Assembly: GCA_008694505.1 (NCBI GenBank)
Contig: VZDJ01000301.1
Coordinates: 8,926,563 to 8,990,562 of the forward strand
From: Cyanoderma ruficeps
Taxonomy: Eukaryota; Chordata; Aves; Passeriformes; Timaliidae
Reading direction: 5' to 3'
Length of the DNA: 64,000 nucleotides
The notes under the pieces are model-generated. The model searched no databases. It was not told where the DNA came from and saw only the letters and a list, made by a program, of their open reading frames with translations. Shown in pieces: positions 23,647 to 36,722 of this stretch. The position numbers and the translations under genes were made by a program. Numbering within the stretch: position 1 is the first letter of the stretch; each line of letters opens with the position of its first letter.

Positions 23647-24635
23647 ATGTTGTTTCACCAGGGGAAAAAGCTTGACTGTTTCAATTCTGCTTTGGAGCTT
23701 GACCGGAATTATGGAAACAGATTAATTGCTCAGTTATCCAGAATTCCTATTTTAATTCTGGCAAAAGCACCGTTTTAATAAAATAAACTGTAGATGTGTC
23801 ACTCCCTGTATTGGACAAGCTTAAGGGAACAATGTTTATCCACCCATAAAAGCAAATACAACACATTTCCTTGTTGTTCCAAAGGCAGGTAATGGTTTCA
23901 AGAGCTAGAAACAAAATATTTCAAACACTAGAAAAGACTTCCAGCAGTAGAAGTAGGAGGAAAAAAAGCCCAATTTCCTTGAGGATGTAATTTGCTCAGA
24001 ACATTCAGGTGTATAACAGGCAGATGTGTTATGTTCACACGATGAAGAGACTGGGATTTCACAAAGCCTCTCCTCCCTGTGTGCTGTGAGTGCAAACCCG
24101 TGACAAATCACACTCCAATCCAGTCCACTCATCTGGAAGTGAAATATGGCCCAGCCTGCACAAGGAGCAGATGAGAATATTTCATTTGGGTGTTTGGAAT
24201 GGATTAAATCCAGTCCCTCTGCAGCTGGAGTCAGGAGAAGTGAGGCAGCCCTTGCTCCTCTCAGCAGGGCTGGGGGCTTTCAGTGAGATGCTCAGCTGGA
24301 AATGAAAACATCTCAGAGCAGTAACAAAAACAGCCCCCACCACAACAATCATGTAGGGTTAGTCCCAAGCCTGGTGGGGAGGGGAGGTATCTTTTTCCAG
24401 AAGTTTGGTTTGTGCTCTCTCCTGAGAAGATTATATATACAAAAATCTGTGCCTTGGAGAACACACAACCAGGCAATTCACAGTCTAAAAACATTTCTTT
24501 AACTTTAATGTTAAAATCCTGCATTAATTCTGTTTCTAAGGTGGACCTTTAGTTTGATTTTTCAAGGATATATAGATTTTTTAAAGGCTGGAATCAACAT
24601 TGGAACAGGATCTAATTATTTTTCTTAATAGATTA

Positions 24636-24705
24636 GAAACCAGAGGGGACCACTGTGCCCATTTAGTCCACCCAACCTTGTACATAACACAAAACACAGG
24701 TAGGA
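24636..24705 (-). mobile_element. Old CR1-like relic
   Basis: The words AGAGGGGACCACTGTGCCCA, TTTAGTCCACC and TACATAACACA resemble the 3' end of an old amniote CR1/L3-type element, in antisense orientation. The assignment is from memory of the family and tentative. Confidence 0.45.
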
Positions 24706-25421
24706 ATGAAATGTTCCCACTGATTAAAAATGTTTCCACTGATTAAAAATCCAGAACAAATGTTGTTAGGTTGTTTTAAATTTAAATTCCACTTAAAATG
24801 TTACATTAGGAAAGCGTTTCTAGACTGCTTTTGCCTATTCTAACTCTACATTTTCCAGGTTTTACATTTGGTTTGACAATTTGTGTGATTCATTTTATGA
24901 TTTTTGTTCCATATAGAGGTTGATTATTAAGGATCTATTAAAATAATCCTTTTTTTTTCAATTGTTTGTTCAACAAATAGGTCATACCCCTGAGACTTGC
25001 ATTAATGTGCCTTTTCCTCAAATAATAACTCTCCACCTTTAAACCTATGATTCATCCACACTTTGTTGGAACTTTCCCTGCCGGAATTAAACGCTCTCAT
25101 CCCCACGGAGCTGTAATTCCAGGTGTCACCTCTCCCTTCCAGTTCAACCTGATATTCCCTTTTTATCCATCCAAGGCCAGCGCTGTTCGTGCTTTGTGCT
25201 GTAATCCCGGGGCTGCCATTTGCCAAAGGCTCCACCATCCATCCCAAATCCATGTTTTCCACCCTCTGCTTGGGGTCTCTCCAGCTCCAGGACACCCCAA
25301 ACTTGGTGGCTGCCGACCCCCAGCCCGGTGCTGTCCCTTCACCTCGTCCTGCATGGTGAACTCACTGGTTATTTTTATGTGCATCCCTTTTTTTTTAACA
25401 GATTTACTTATCAATGAGTGT

Positions 25422-25465
25422 AATTGATTGATTGATTGATTGATTGATNNNNNNNNNNNNNNNNN
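25422..25465. repeat. ATTG microsatellite ending in a 17-base gap
   Basis: (ATTG)n at 25422-25448, then N at 25449-25465. The assembly stops resolving inside the repeat. Confidence 0.9.
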
Positions 25466-26141
25466 CCATCCACTTTATATGCTGGAGCTTGTAATATTTC
25501 TCTTACCAGATGAGATGACCGTGTTAAAACTCAGAAAATAACTGCACCAATAGCTGTACTCATCACTGCGTAATGCTTTCATACAGGTTTAATTAGTGTA
25601 AAATTTAATCTAGAATTTAATCCACGAGCTCTTCCTGCCTCCCTCTCTGCTCAGAGCCTGAGCACACCCCGCTCTGTGTGAGTTTGGTGGGGAGGGCTGT
25701 GATCAGAGCAAAGCTTTCAGTGGGGTTCACAGTCTGGAACTGAGCCGTGAGGTCGATTTATCGACGCCAGAAATGCACCTGATAGATTCCCAAGATGAAT
25801 TCTGACGTTGGGAAAGGCGTGGGAATGCTTCCTGCACCATGAAGATGTGCTGTGACACGGTTCCTTTGGGGCTGGTGTCACCAGGCCCTTGGTGGAGGGA
25901 AAACTGAGTGAAAGTTCCTAATTCCACCCTACAGCTCCCCATCCTGCCCTAAAGGAGCCAGCAGCCAGGGTCTTCCACCAGAGACAGCACATCCTGCCAT
26001 TAAACTGGGCTATTGCTGGGTGAAAAAGAGAAATTCAGGTCTATATTTGATTTTGCAGAGCGATATTCACATTTCTGTGAACTATCGGTTTCCATTGGAT
26101 TATGTATATATTTAATTTTCATGTATATAACTTTTATGTGT

Positions 26142-26158
26142 GTATATATATATATATA
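26142..26158. repeat. TA dinucleotide run
   Basis: Short (TA)n in intron 2, within a TATAT-rich stretch from 26100. Confidence 0.8.
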
Positions 26159-27067
26159 AATCTCAATAACCTGCTCTGCAAAACGCTGTTCCTGTCGCTG
26201 CAGCTCCTAAAATTAGACAACATAAGGTACATTCAGGTTTAAGTTTGTGGAAGAGAGTCCTGTCACCTACTCTGATCATCATCCACGCTATAATTAGATT
26301 ACCCCACAGATTGAATTTCAAGTGGTTTCCACAGCAAACAGCAAATAATCCCTCCCTCTGCTCCCACCACGAGGATCCAAACCATCACTGCTGGGAAAAA
26401 CAATGCAATCCTGCAATTTCTGTGTTAGCAAAAGATCAGATCAGCATTAACCCTCTGTGTGACCCTTTAGTCATTATGCGGAGCGGAGACACCTAAAGTT
26501 CTGAATCCCATTATTCAGAGTGTGCAAGGAGTGGGGAAGTAATAAAAAATTCCTAATAATGCCAACATTATTAAGCAATTCCTTTTTTTTTTTTTCCCCC
26601 AGCACATTTGAGCACAGCAAAGATTTATAAGGAGCTGGGGAAGCCCTGTTTTGACATAATGTTTATAGGAAACTCTGGCATGATCAAAGGGCAAACCTCT
26701 GAGGGGAAAATTACCATCGATGTCTCCAGCAGATGAAGAGAAAAATCGAGCAAAAAAAAGAGAAATATTGTACAGCACATTTTTTAGTGAGGGTGTTTGA
26801 CCTAATATTCTAATGTGCTGAAGTACAAAAGCACAAGGGAGGGGAGAGCAGCCTGCAGAGGAAAGGAGATGGAGTAGAGTCAACAAAACTGGAAGAAATC
26901 CTGTTTTTCCTGGTGTTTTCTGGCTGAGAGGCGCCAAAGTTGCTTCTCATGAGGAGCCTTCAAGCCCAGACTTTGACCTTAGTGATCTCTGGGTTTTATC
27001 ATCATGTGAGGAATAAAAATACTGATAGGAAAATTTAAAATATGCACTTAGGAGTATTTTCTGTTTC

Positions 27068-27190
27068 TGTCATGGCTTAACCCCAGCCAGCAGCTAAACC
27101 CCAAAAAACTGCTGCCCTCATCTCTCACAAAGGGATGGGAGAGAGAACTGGAGGGATAAAAACAAATAAAACCTGTGAGAAATCCTTAAT
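27068..27190 (+). mobile_element. LTR-like fragment
   Basis: Begins TGTCATGGCTTAACCCCAGC and continues CAGCAGCTAAACCCC, then GGGATGGGAGAGAGAA and AAACCTGTGAGAAATCC. The order of words resembles a widespread avian endogenous-retrovirus LTR start (TGGTTTAACCCCAGCCAGCA type) from memory. It is truncated and diverged; the right end is approximate. Confidence 0.45.
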
Positions 27191-30169
27191 GTCATGTAAG
27201 GACAAAAGAAAAGATGTTTAGGGACAGAAAGTGACTCCTCCAAAGCATCCCAAGAGTGTGAGATCCTGGATTTCTGCATTTCTCAGTAACTAAAAGGACA
27301 CTGTCAGCCAGCCCAGGGCTTTCCCAATCCACCACCATCCCCAGCAGGAGTGGGTACAATTTTCCAAATCTCTGGGCACTTCCTAGTTCACATCCTGGCC
27401 AAAAATAGACATCAGTGATTACTGACCGTTTTTCCTGGAAAATTACAGGCATTTCTATTTTTGAATATAAACAGGGAATGGAGATTTAGAGGATTCAGTA
27501 GGAGACAGGAGCAGAGGTTTCTCCTTTGAGCCTTGGAGTTGCTGCTGCTGTTGGACTCCAATATTTAATTTCTGGAACCCAGGGAAGTGTCATTTTTAGG
27601 AATCTGCCATATATTTACATACGTGCAGATCCAGCTCAAAAACTCTTTTTCATGACTGAATTTGGGTATCAAGTAAGTTTGACCAAATATCCCAGCCATT
27701 CCTAGTGCTATTAAGATATTCCATAAAATACTTTTATTTTCCATATGTTTGAGTCTTGAAAGAGCAACATTTTCACTAGATCCTGAAAAATCCTTGTTCT
27801 ACCAGCAAGGGAAGAAAGAGACTTACTACTCCTGCTGTGTGAATAAATCAAACCTAATAAAATATTTGGGTTGTGAGAAAGAACAGATTCCAAAATCGAT
27901 GTTCTGGATTTACACTTTGAGGTTGAATTCCTCTCTTCACCTTCACCTGGGGTCTCCTCAGCTTATTCTTGCTTTTAGGAGTATTGGCAGATGGATATCA
28001 ATTCATAGCCTCAAAATCATTTGATGAAATACCAGATATCATCACAGTTAGACAAAGAGAGATGGGCAGATCGGATTCAGCAGGAAACCAAAGTGTGGTG
28101 ACGTGAAAAGGGCTGGATCAGGTCCGGTATGATTATGTTTGTGTGGAAATAACATTTGTTTCAACAATATCGTTAATTTTCAGTGGCCTATTCCTAAATT
28201 CTTCCCAGCACACTTGATCTTAAGCCACATCCATGAAAAAAACATAAATATAAATTTTATGTTTAAATAAAAAATACAAGCTCCTTTTTCTGCCACAGTT
28301 TTGTTATTCTTCAGAAACCTTTTGAAAGCAGGCAGGTGACACTAACAGGTCCTACAAATCCCAAGCCCCAGGATGCTCTACCAGCTCTGGGAAGGGCAAA
28401 TTTTATTTATCCTGAAAAACTAGATGGGATCCCAAATCCGTGGGTGCCTTTTCCATTCCTTTATCCATTAGATTTGGTGAATGTGTTCTTCAGTGACGAG
28501 AGATGCAAAGTGACAAGAGCCAGACAAATCAGATGAGCTGAAAACTCCAGCAAGAATATAATGGAGCACACAAAGATAATATTTTTTAAGGCTTCGTGAA
28601 AAATGTTTCGGATAAAAGGAAACGGGCCAAACTTGTCTCCCTGCCAGTTTTACAACTGCTGAAACAAATCTTTGCAGCTTTTTCTATAAAGTGAAGCCTT
28701 TGAAATATTTCCTCCAATGTTTTAGGGGGAATTTGTGAGGCTTTGATTTCCTCACTAAAGCTGTGAAGCACTTTGTCTGGTTATTATTGCCTTTCCATGA
28801 CGTTCCACTGGTAGACACATAATAAATTTCAGTGCTTTTGTTACCAACTCCTCACAACCTGTTTATGGGGAGTCGTTTTCAGAGCAGTGAGAACAAAACC
28901 AACAGCCTCATACAGAGTCCAGGCAGCACTTGAACTTGGGGACCTATATACTCTGGGTGTGGGAAGGACTGGATCTAATGGGGAAAAAAATAAAACTAAA
29001 AAACTCCAGCCACTTTTAATTCCCTTATACTTCAGGAAGTTGGAAGTTTTATGTCCCTGTGAGCCATTTCAAGGGAAGAAATTGACTGTGGGTTGTATTT
29101 CTGCCAGAGATTCGCTTGTGTTCACAGGGAGAGAGGAAAGTTTTTGATCCTCAAAGGGTCTTCAAATGCTCCATAGCTCAGGGTGACCAAGAGGAGCTTT
29201 TCCCTAAGGCTGCTGAGATCTCACTCCCTTCCAGAAAAATTAATTTTACATCTTAACATGTGATTTTACCTGATTGGATCAAGAACCCAGAGGAAAAGAT
29301 TTCTGGATTAAAAAAAAAAAGGAGTATGAACAAAGCAGGAGAGAGGTTCCCAAAAATACCAAAATGTATATGGAAAGACTTTCTTCCCCATGTTAGGGAA
29401 AATCAAAGCTTTCATTATGACCCAAAAGGACACATTTACTCTCTCATTCACTCTCTTTCACCTGAATTATTTCCAAGCCTTGCAAAGAAATTGCTGAAAT
29501 TATAGCCTTGGGAAAAAAAAAAAAAAGTTTAATTTTTAAGAAATTTACTCCTACCACCTTCAATTTTGAGTTCTTAAAAGTGACTCATCATCTTTACCAG
29601 AGTTTACATCCGTTGTTATATTCAGAAACAGTAATGGAAACACCTTTTTAGCAAACTAATAGGAAAAAGTGGATCATGGAAAATATCAGCAACCAGAAAC
29701 TCACCTTGGCAGACATCTCTCTCTCTCTCCAGCTTGTGAGCTGTCATTGAATTTCTAAACTGAAAACAGGAGTATTTGATTCAGATGTCTTTTGAAAATA
29801 AGTCCGGGATAGGAATTGTTGAGATTGGTTTAATTTTATTACAAATATTGCAAATTATTGCGAGAAGATGTCTCGTTCCTTTCCATATGTGGAGGAAACA
29901 CAATTCTGTCCACACGGATTTCGCTCCCTCCGACAGATGAGTCAAACCATTATTTTCAAACAGGAGATGAGAACACCTCTGAAGGAAATGTCCAAATATT
30001 GTAGGAGTCTTTGAGTGAGAATTAAAGTAAAACCTAGAGCTGAAATGCAGAGGATTGCCTGGGAGGGAACACTGGCAGTGCTTTGTGGAGCAGGGAACGC
30101 TCCGATTCAATTGTCAAAGGCTGTGGGATCAAAACCATCCGTGGTGATTCACAGGGCTGAGGAGAGTGA

Positions 30170-30552
30170 ACTCCTGAGCCCTGGAAGAGAGGGAGGTCTG
30201 AGGGGCTGGAGAGGGTCTGGAGAAAGAGATGGAGCTGGGGAAGGGTCTGGAGCCCCAGGAGGGGCTGAGGGAGCTGGGAAAGGGGCTCAGCCTGGAGAAA
30301 AGGAGGCTCAGGACGGGGACAGCCGCGATTTAGGTTGGACATTAGGAAAAATTTCCCATGGAAAGGGATGTCCTGCCCTGGTAAAATCTTCCCAGATCTG
30401 TGGTGCAGTCTCTGTCCTTGAGGGATTTAAAATCCACGTGGATGTGGCACTTGGGGAAATGGGACAGTGGTGGCCTTGGCAGTGCTGGGTCAGCAGTTGG
30501 ATTTAGAGATCGTGGAGAACTTTTCTAACCTAATTCAGTGATTCTGTGGATC
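30170..30552 (+). mobile_element. CR1 LINE, 5'-truncated, in BCHE intron 2
   Basis: Sense CR1: GGGGCTCAGCCTGGAGAAAA, TTTAGGTTGGACATTAGGAA, GGATTTAAAATCCACGTGGA, then the end CTAACCTAATTCAGTGATTC. Its 5' part holds short GGAGCTGGGGAAGGGTCTGG-type internal repeats. Confidence 0.92.
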
Positions 30553-33500
30553 CGGTCTTGGATGTGGCTCTGCCTTTCCTCATAACTCAGAGAGGTTGAG
30601 GAGCCTGTGCTGGACAGGGTTCCTTGGTTCCCAAGAGCCTGGCAAAGAACACACGGACACATTCTGGGGAAAGGAGAGGCATGAAGAGAAATAAATATTT
30701 CAAGAGTGAAATAAAACCATGCAGTGATGGCCACCTCAAATTTTGGAGAGGGCGTAAGAAGCCTGGATGGAAATAATTTAGTGTTTGTTGGGAAATAAGG
30801 AAAATGGAAAAGCAAGAGAGGAAAATGTAACTGCTGCAAAATATCAGGTGGGACCAAGAAATGCACAAAGAGGAAAGAACAAAAAGAGAGATTGAAATAT
30901 GACAGAAGAAAACGTCTGAAAGACTTGCAGAGGAAGAAGAAATCTGTGAACAGAGCAGTGAAGGAAGGGCACACGTGGACTTACTATGAGTTGTGTTTGA
31001 GGCCGGCTCACATATAAAGCCAGGAACTTGAGAGAGAATGCATTTTACAGGCATGCAAACACATGGTTCCAAAAGGCACTGAGAAATTCTAATTCATGTC
31101 CACCCACATTGAGTTAATCCCCTTTTTTAAGGGCCACTCTTCTGTGCTGCTTTTCCACAGCTTAGTCCTTGCTTCGTCATCGGGAGGCAGAAATGGAAGT
31201 TGGAAAGGTCTGCAAACCCCATTTTTCCAGGTGGCTCTGGAGCACTAATCTGAAGTGATGCTGAGAAGTTTAGTGGGAGGAATGGAAACCTTTCAGAGCA
31301 CATTTTAATTTACTCCCCAACGCCAGAGATTGGCTGTTCCAGGGAGGTGGCAAAGGCAAGAGGAGAGGAAATGAGGAGCAGCAGAGGTTACCTAACACCT
31401 CATTTTTGAAGGGAGCTCAATGTGGTGTTTAATTCTGTTTTCAATCAGCTGCAGGGGAAGGCAGTGGTGGGGAAATGTAGTTAGGAATTCAGTGTTGGGA
31501 TTTGGGAGATCCTGTCCCCCAAGAATATGAAGCCGTGTTGGTAGAAATTGAGCGTTTTGTGCTCGCAGTTGGTGATGTGACACAATCCTATAAGAATATA
31601 AAATTGAAAGCTGCCATTCTCTGCTTTCCCAGACACCTCTGGCCACCATCTTTCCTTGGAGGAACATAAGACAACTTCTTAATTTCATAAAATACAAACC
31701 CTAAAGAGCATCACCTCAAATTTACACCTGAGCGATCATTTTTCCACAGAAACAGCTGTTTAAATACAGTGGATTTTTCTAATTCTAATGAAGTTTTTCA
31801 TTTTAATGAACTTCTAAATGTCTGCTTCTCGTGGATCTTATTCATGGTGCAACCTCCAAGTGAATTTTCTGTACAACTGGAAATGCTCAGATGTTTAAAC
31901 ATCTTTTTTTCCTAGTAATAAAGTAGTCTGCATATAATAATTTCCACAAAACCCTGTCAATTTGGAAAGAGAAGAACTTTAAACAGGTTCCTCCTCCTCT
32001 CTCTTTGCATTGTTTCTTCTTAAGAACAGCCCTTCCATGGCTCCCAGTCCACCTGCTGGTATTTGGAGATCTCCCTCTTGCTGCAGCTCAAAAGAGACAC
32101 TCAGAAGTTTCAAGAATGGGACATAATTCAAATTTCTCTATCAAAGGAAGTCAAATGTAACTTCCACTTGTAAACGTCAAACCTACTATGAATTTATACC
32201 ATAAGAAAATATTTTTTTATTAATAGCATTCATATTGTTTTAAAATATTTGGGGAGGGGGTTGAGAGCACTCTGTGTTCTTGTTTACATTTCCCAGCATG
32301 AAGCTGCAGTGGTTCTGTTTCTGATGGAGCAGTAGCACCAAATCCCCCCTCCTGAAAGCTACCCAATAGTTTCATTTTTAGGAGTGCTCAATTTGGCCTA
32401 GATTACATGGTCGTGAAAGTTTGTGACTCATGCACTTCCTCCCACTCACAGAAATAAAAGAGTAGTAGAAAATATAAAGAAAAATGCCACTGTGATGAAA
32501 TCCATCAGGACACGACGAATCCGGAGGATTTTGGTTGGCGCAGGGCTCTGTGGAGCATCCATCCTGAAAATAAATCATGATTAGGGCAATTTCCATTGAA
32601 AACAAATCTCAGATATCATATCCTGGCGTAGTATCAGCTACGCAGTCTCAATTGCAAATTTAGCCTCTAGAGATAAGAAAAGCATTGAGCACATTTATCC
32701 AACGATTTCTGAGTGCCTGGGATGAACTTTATTAATGGCAGTGAAAGGGAGGAATAGAACCAGCAATAATATCCATGAGCACAGTATTTACTCTCTCTCT
32801 CAGAACCAGCTGGGCTGACAAATTTTACCAAAGACGCTGGGAATTTAAAGCACAGTATTAATAGTTTTATGGCTATAAAAACATCTTTTTCTCTCCCTTC
32901 ACGCCCTCTTTTTTTGTTTCTGATGAAGCCCTGGTTTGTTCCAGGGAGTAATCCTGGTTAAGATATCGTGTAAGTTTGTGTTTTTCCAGGTCATGAGGTG
33001 GAAGAGGGGTTGCAGAGGAGATAAAAGAGCCTCAGAGGATGACTAAAAGGGCAAGTGCCATGTGCCTTCCTGTCTACTTATTCTTTTACTTGCCTGTCGT
33101 GGAAGGTGCTTCCACCTTCAAGGTCTCAGTGGGGTTCAGGAACTTCCTCCATTTCCAAATATCCCTCTTCAACCTCTACAAGTTAAGACTAAAAGTTGTG
33201 GTTCCGTTTGAGCTCTTCCTGCAGCCGAGAGTGTTCAGAAATAACAGCTTTGAAAAGTGGCCCTTGAAAGCTGAAATTGATACCACGCAAAAGGGCAGAA
33301 GGGTCTTACAGAATACTTTACAGGAACATCAGAGCAAAAAAAAAAGGTAAATTGTTCCTTCAGCACAAAGAAGGACTAGGCTGCAGCGGTGCCTCTCTTG
33401 TGTCTATCCAAAAGTGATGTAAATATGAAATGTGAATATTCACAGAAGAACCTGAGTGCTGGAGAAGAGGTGAAATCATCACTGTGACTCTGACACAGAA

Positions 33501-36500
33501 CAATGGGACCGTTCCACGCCTCATGTGATAAAATCCCATCTCACCCATGCTCTGTGCGGAGTTTGGGGTTCCTGAAGCAGCCCCAAACTTGGCTGGAACA
33601 TTTCAGAGTAAAGGAGCCCCACGTGCAGCACGGCCCAGAGGGTCAGAAATGCAGGCAGGGGTTGAAGGGCTCGTTAGCTCTGGCTCAAACTCATTATTTC
33701 TCCTGTCTAGGAGCCAGGAGTTGGGAGCACCCAGCTCCTAAATGCTCAGCAAAGAGCTGAGGCAGAACATCCTGCAGCTGAATGTCTCAAATGCTCCATT
33801 ATTTATGACCAATACCTTGAGGCCTGCCTTGTGTTCAGCAGGAATTTCTCACATGCACGAGCAGGAATTGTTTCAACTCAATGGGTGCTCCACAAGGCTC
33901 TTTGGAGCAGAACACAAAACAAAAAACATGATAACAAATAGCACAAATAACACCCAAATAAAAAGGGATAACAGCCTGTTGCTTCATTTCCTGAAACTGA
34001 TATTGGTCATAATAGCACATCCCACGATAATTTATAGTTAAAGGCATTTAAGCAGGCAGCTGCTGTGTCCAGGCTGGAATCTGGAAGGAATATCCTGAGC
34101 TTTATTTAGCCTGTGAAGGTGTAAGGAAACCTGGCTGCAAAGGTTCTTCTCCAGTTTCTCTCAGTTAAGGACTTTGCCAGCTGGATCCTGCCGCTTTCTT
34201 CAGGGATCAGCAGAAGGAATAATATTTACCCAGGCTAGAACTTGCAAAGCAGTTTCCCTTCCCTCTGGCTCAGGGACACTTTGCAGTCACTGGATTATGG
34301 ACTGGTGTGTGTGTGATCTGGGAGTGAGAACTGAGCACAGCAGGGTATAATGAACTTCCCAGGACCAGCTGATTAAAAAGGGACTTTGAAGGATTCGAGC
34401 ACATCCCTCAGACTCGTAGTGCTCATCAGAGGAGCCCTTTCCTTCCTTACTGTGGGAATCTCAGTAAGGCTCAAATGCCACAAAATCAGGATTTTTGCAC
34501 CTATTAAGGAACAATTATATGAGGATTTTTTTTTAAAATTTCAATTATATGATAATTGAAATCAATTATATTAGCAATGCTTAATTACTTATATTTTCAG
34601 AAACTGATCACTATTTTCTCACATCCATGGTGCCATCCAAGCAAAGCCTTGCAAAACCTTCTGCTGGATCATTCCATCATCCCCCCAGAGACCATATCAG
34701 CACCCCAAATTGAGATGAACCTGGCAGCCAGTGTGCTGCAGTGGGAAAATGAGCTTAGGTATAAATATCACCTGTCCTGGCCTTCAGGAATCATGTGAGA
34801 CCTCTGGCCTGACTAATTCCACAAACACTTCCCATCCCTCTGGAGCAGGACTGGGGCAGCAGAGCAGGGCCTGGAGCTCCTCATCAGCATTCCTGCTAAT
34901 TAGGAGCATCCTCCTGTCCAAGTGGGAAAGAGGAAAAACAACAAAGTGTTTTTATTCCAATACGTGAAGAAGAAAAGGTTCATCTGTTTGGTCTAGGCCT
35001 TTAAGATCATCCAACCATCAGACATGTGCAGAGGCAGCCCTTACTCCCAGAGCTGCCCTTGGGGTGAAGCTTTTAGGTTGCTCATCCTGTTTGATGCTGA
35101 GCTGTCTGTTCCCAAAATTCTCAGAGGTTTTGTAGTGCAGCTGCAGGAAACCTGCAAGAGTTGGGGTTGTTTTTGCTGTCGCATTCCCCTCAAGGCCATT
35201 CCCCTCCTGGATGTCTCATGCCCAAGGTAACACTCCATAAAATGCCATCCCATGGAAACCAGCTGATGGCCAGTGCTGCCCAACAGCCACCAGAGATCAC
35301 AAAAGCCAATAAAAGGGATTCACACTCTCTCTCTCTCCTGCCTTTAAACCAGTTTTTAAAAGAGAAGGGGCCAAATTGGAAACAAGCATCAGCATTTCCA
35401 AGCAGGGTGAAGCCAATCCACTCACACTGGGAGGGACAGGTCTCCCTTGGATTTCAATTCCTCCCGCACAGGGGAAGCAGAGGGTGCAGCAGAATTATCA
35501 TTAACTTTCATTCATCCTAGTGGGCACCGAAATTGGGGGTTGTTTTTCTTGTCTTCTGGAGAAACACACAACGTGAGTCACAAACAGAGCAGCTGAACAG
35601 GAACATGGCGAAAGCTTGGGACAGCCTAAGCTGGGCTGGAGGACATTTGTTTTAAATAGGTGAATCCTAAAGCACCCTAAACATGTTTTCAAGGAGGGTT
35701 AGCAGAGAGTATTTTCCATTTTGGACTTCTTGAAAATGCAACTTAACGCTGCAAAAGAATAACCTCTGTGGTGATGATGGAATTCACTCTATGAGTTTTC
35801 ACTCTGCTATTCAGAACTTGCTCCCAAAAATAAAGGGAATTTTTTCCAGGTGCTTGGTATCCTGAATGTTTACCAAAACCAGTCAGATGATGAATTACAT
35901 TTTTTTTTTGTGTATCTGTATGAGAAACCATTTGTAAAGGTAATGCTGTGTGAATATTAATAAAAATGCAGTGAGCTGGTATTGTTTCTCAGGCTATATT
36001 GATCATATTAATGAGAATGGTAATGCATGTATGTTTATTAAGATTAACTGAGCTCTGTTCATGTTGCATTTTCCAATTGAATGAAATTAACTTTCTCTTT
36101 CTAAAGTTGCTGAAGATGAATATTAAATACAGAGAAATGATTGGTTAATAAGCTCTCCCAAAACCCTCTTCACGCCTATATCAAATTTGGTACACTTGCT
36201 ATAAATTAATAATTTTGATAACTAAAAGTCATTGGCAATTGTGGATGGAAAAAGCCAAAGGGGGAAGAATCTGATTTAAGTAACAACAAGTACAACCAAG
36301 AAACTTCCACTTAAAGACATATCTTAACAAAACAATTTACTATAAATGAGCTGCTGTGCCACTACCAGAGTAGAGAGAACCCAGCCCATAATTTCAGGGC
36401 ATATGCAAAGAGAAAATATAGCTGCAGGAATGAGACAAATTCTGTTTACACCAGAGTTTAAACACAGGTGGTTTGGGTTTGTGTTTTGTTTTGGTTTGTT

Positions 36501-36639
36501 TTTTCTGCCTCGCATTTCTTTTCTGGCAGCAATTCAAAGAATTGTATTTCTTCATTGCCTTAAGACTTGCTCCTGCAAATGGTAAAAAGGGTAGAAAAGG
36601 AAAAACATTCTTTCTAAGATGTTCAGTGGAGCTCATATT

Positions 36640-36722
36640 CCTGGTCTAGCTGAAGATGTCCCTGCTCATTTCAGGAGGTTGGATCTTCCAAGGTCCTTTC
36701 CAAGCCATACAATTTGATGATT
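36640..36722 (+). mobile_element. CR1 LINE 3'-end fragment
   Basis: TTGGATCTTCCAAGGTCCTT, then CCAAGCCATACAATTTGATG, a diverged sense CR1 terminus. Confidence 0.65.

Noticed and set aside
27068..27190. Intact endogenous retrovirus
   Set aside because: Only a short, diverged LTR-like piece is present; no internal retroviral coding sequence was seen anywhere in the window.
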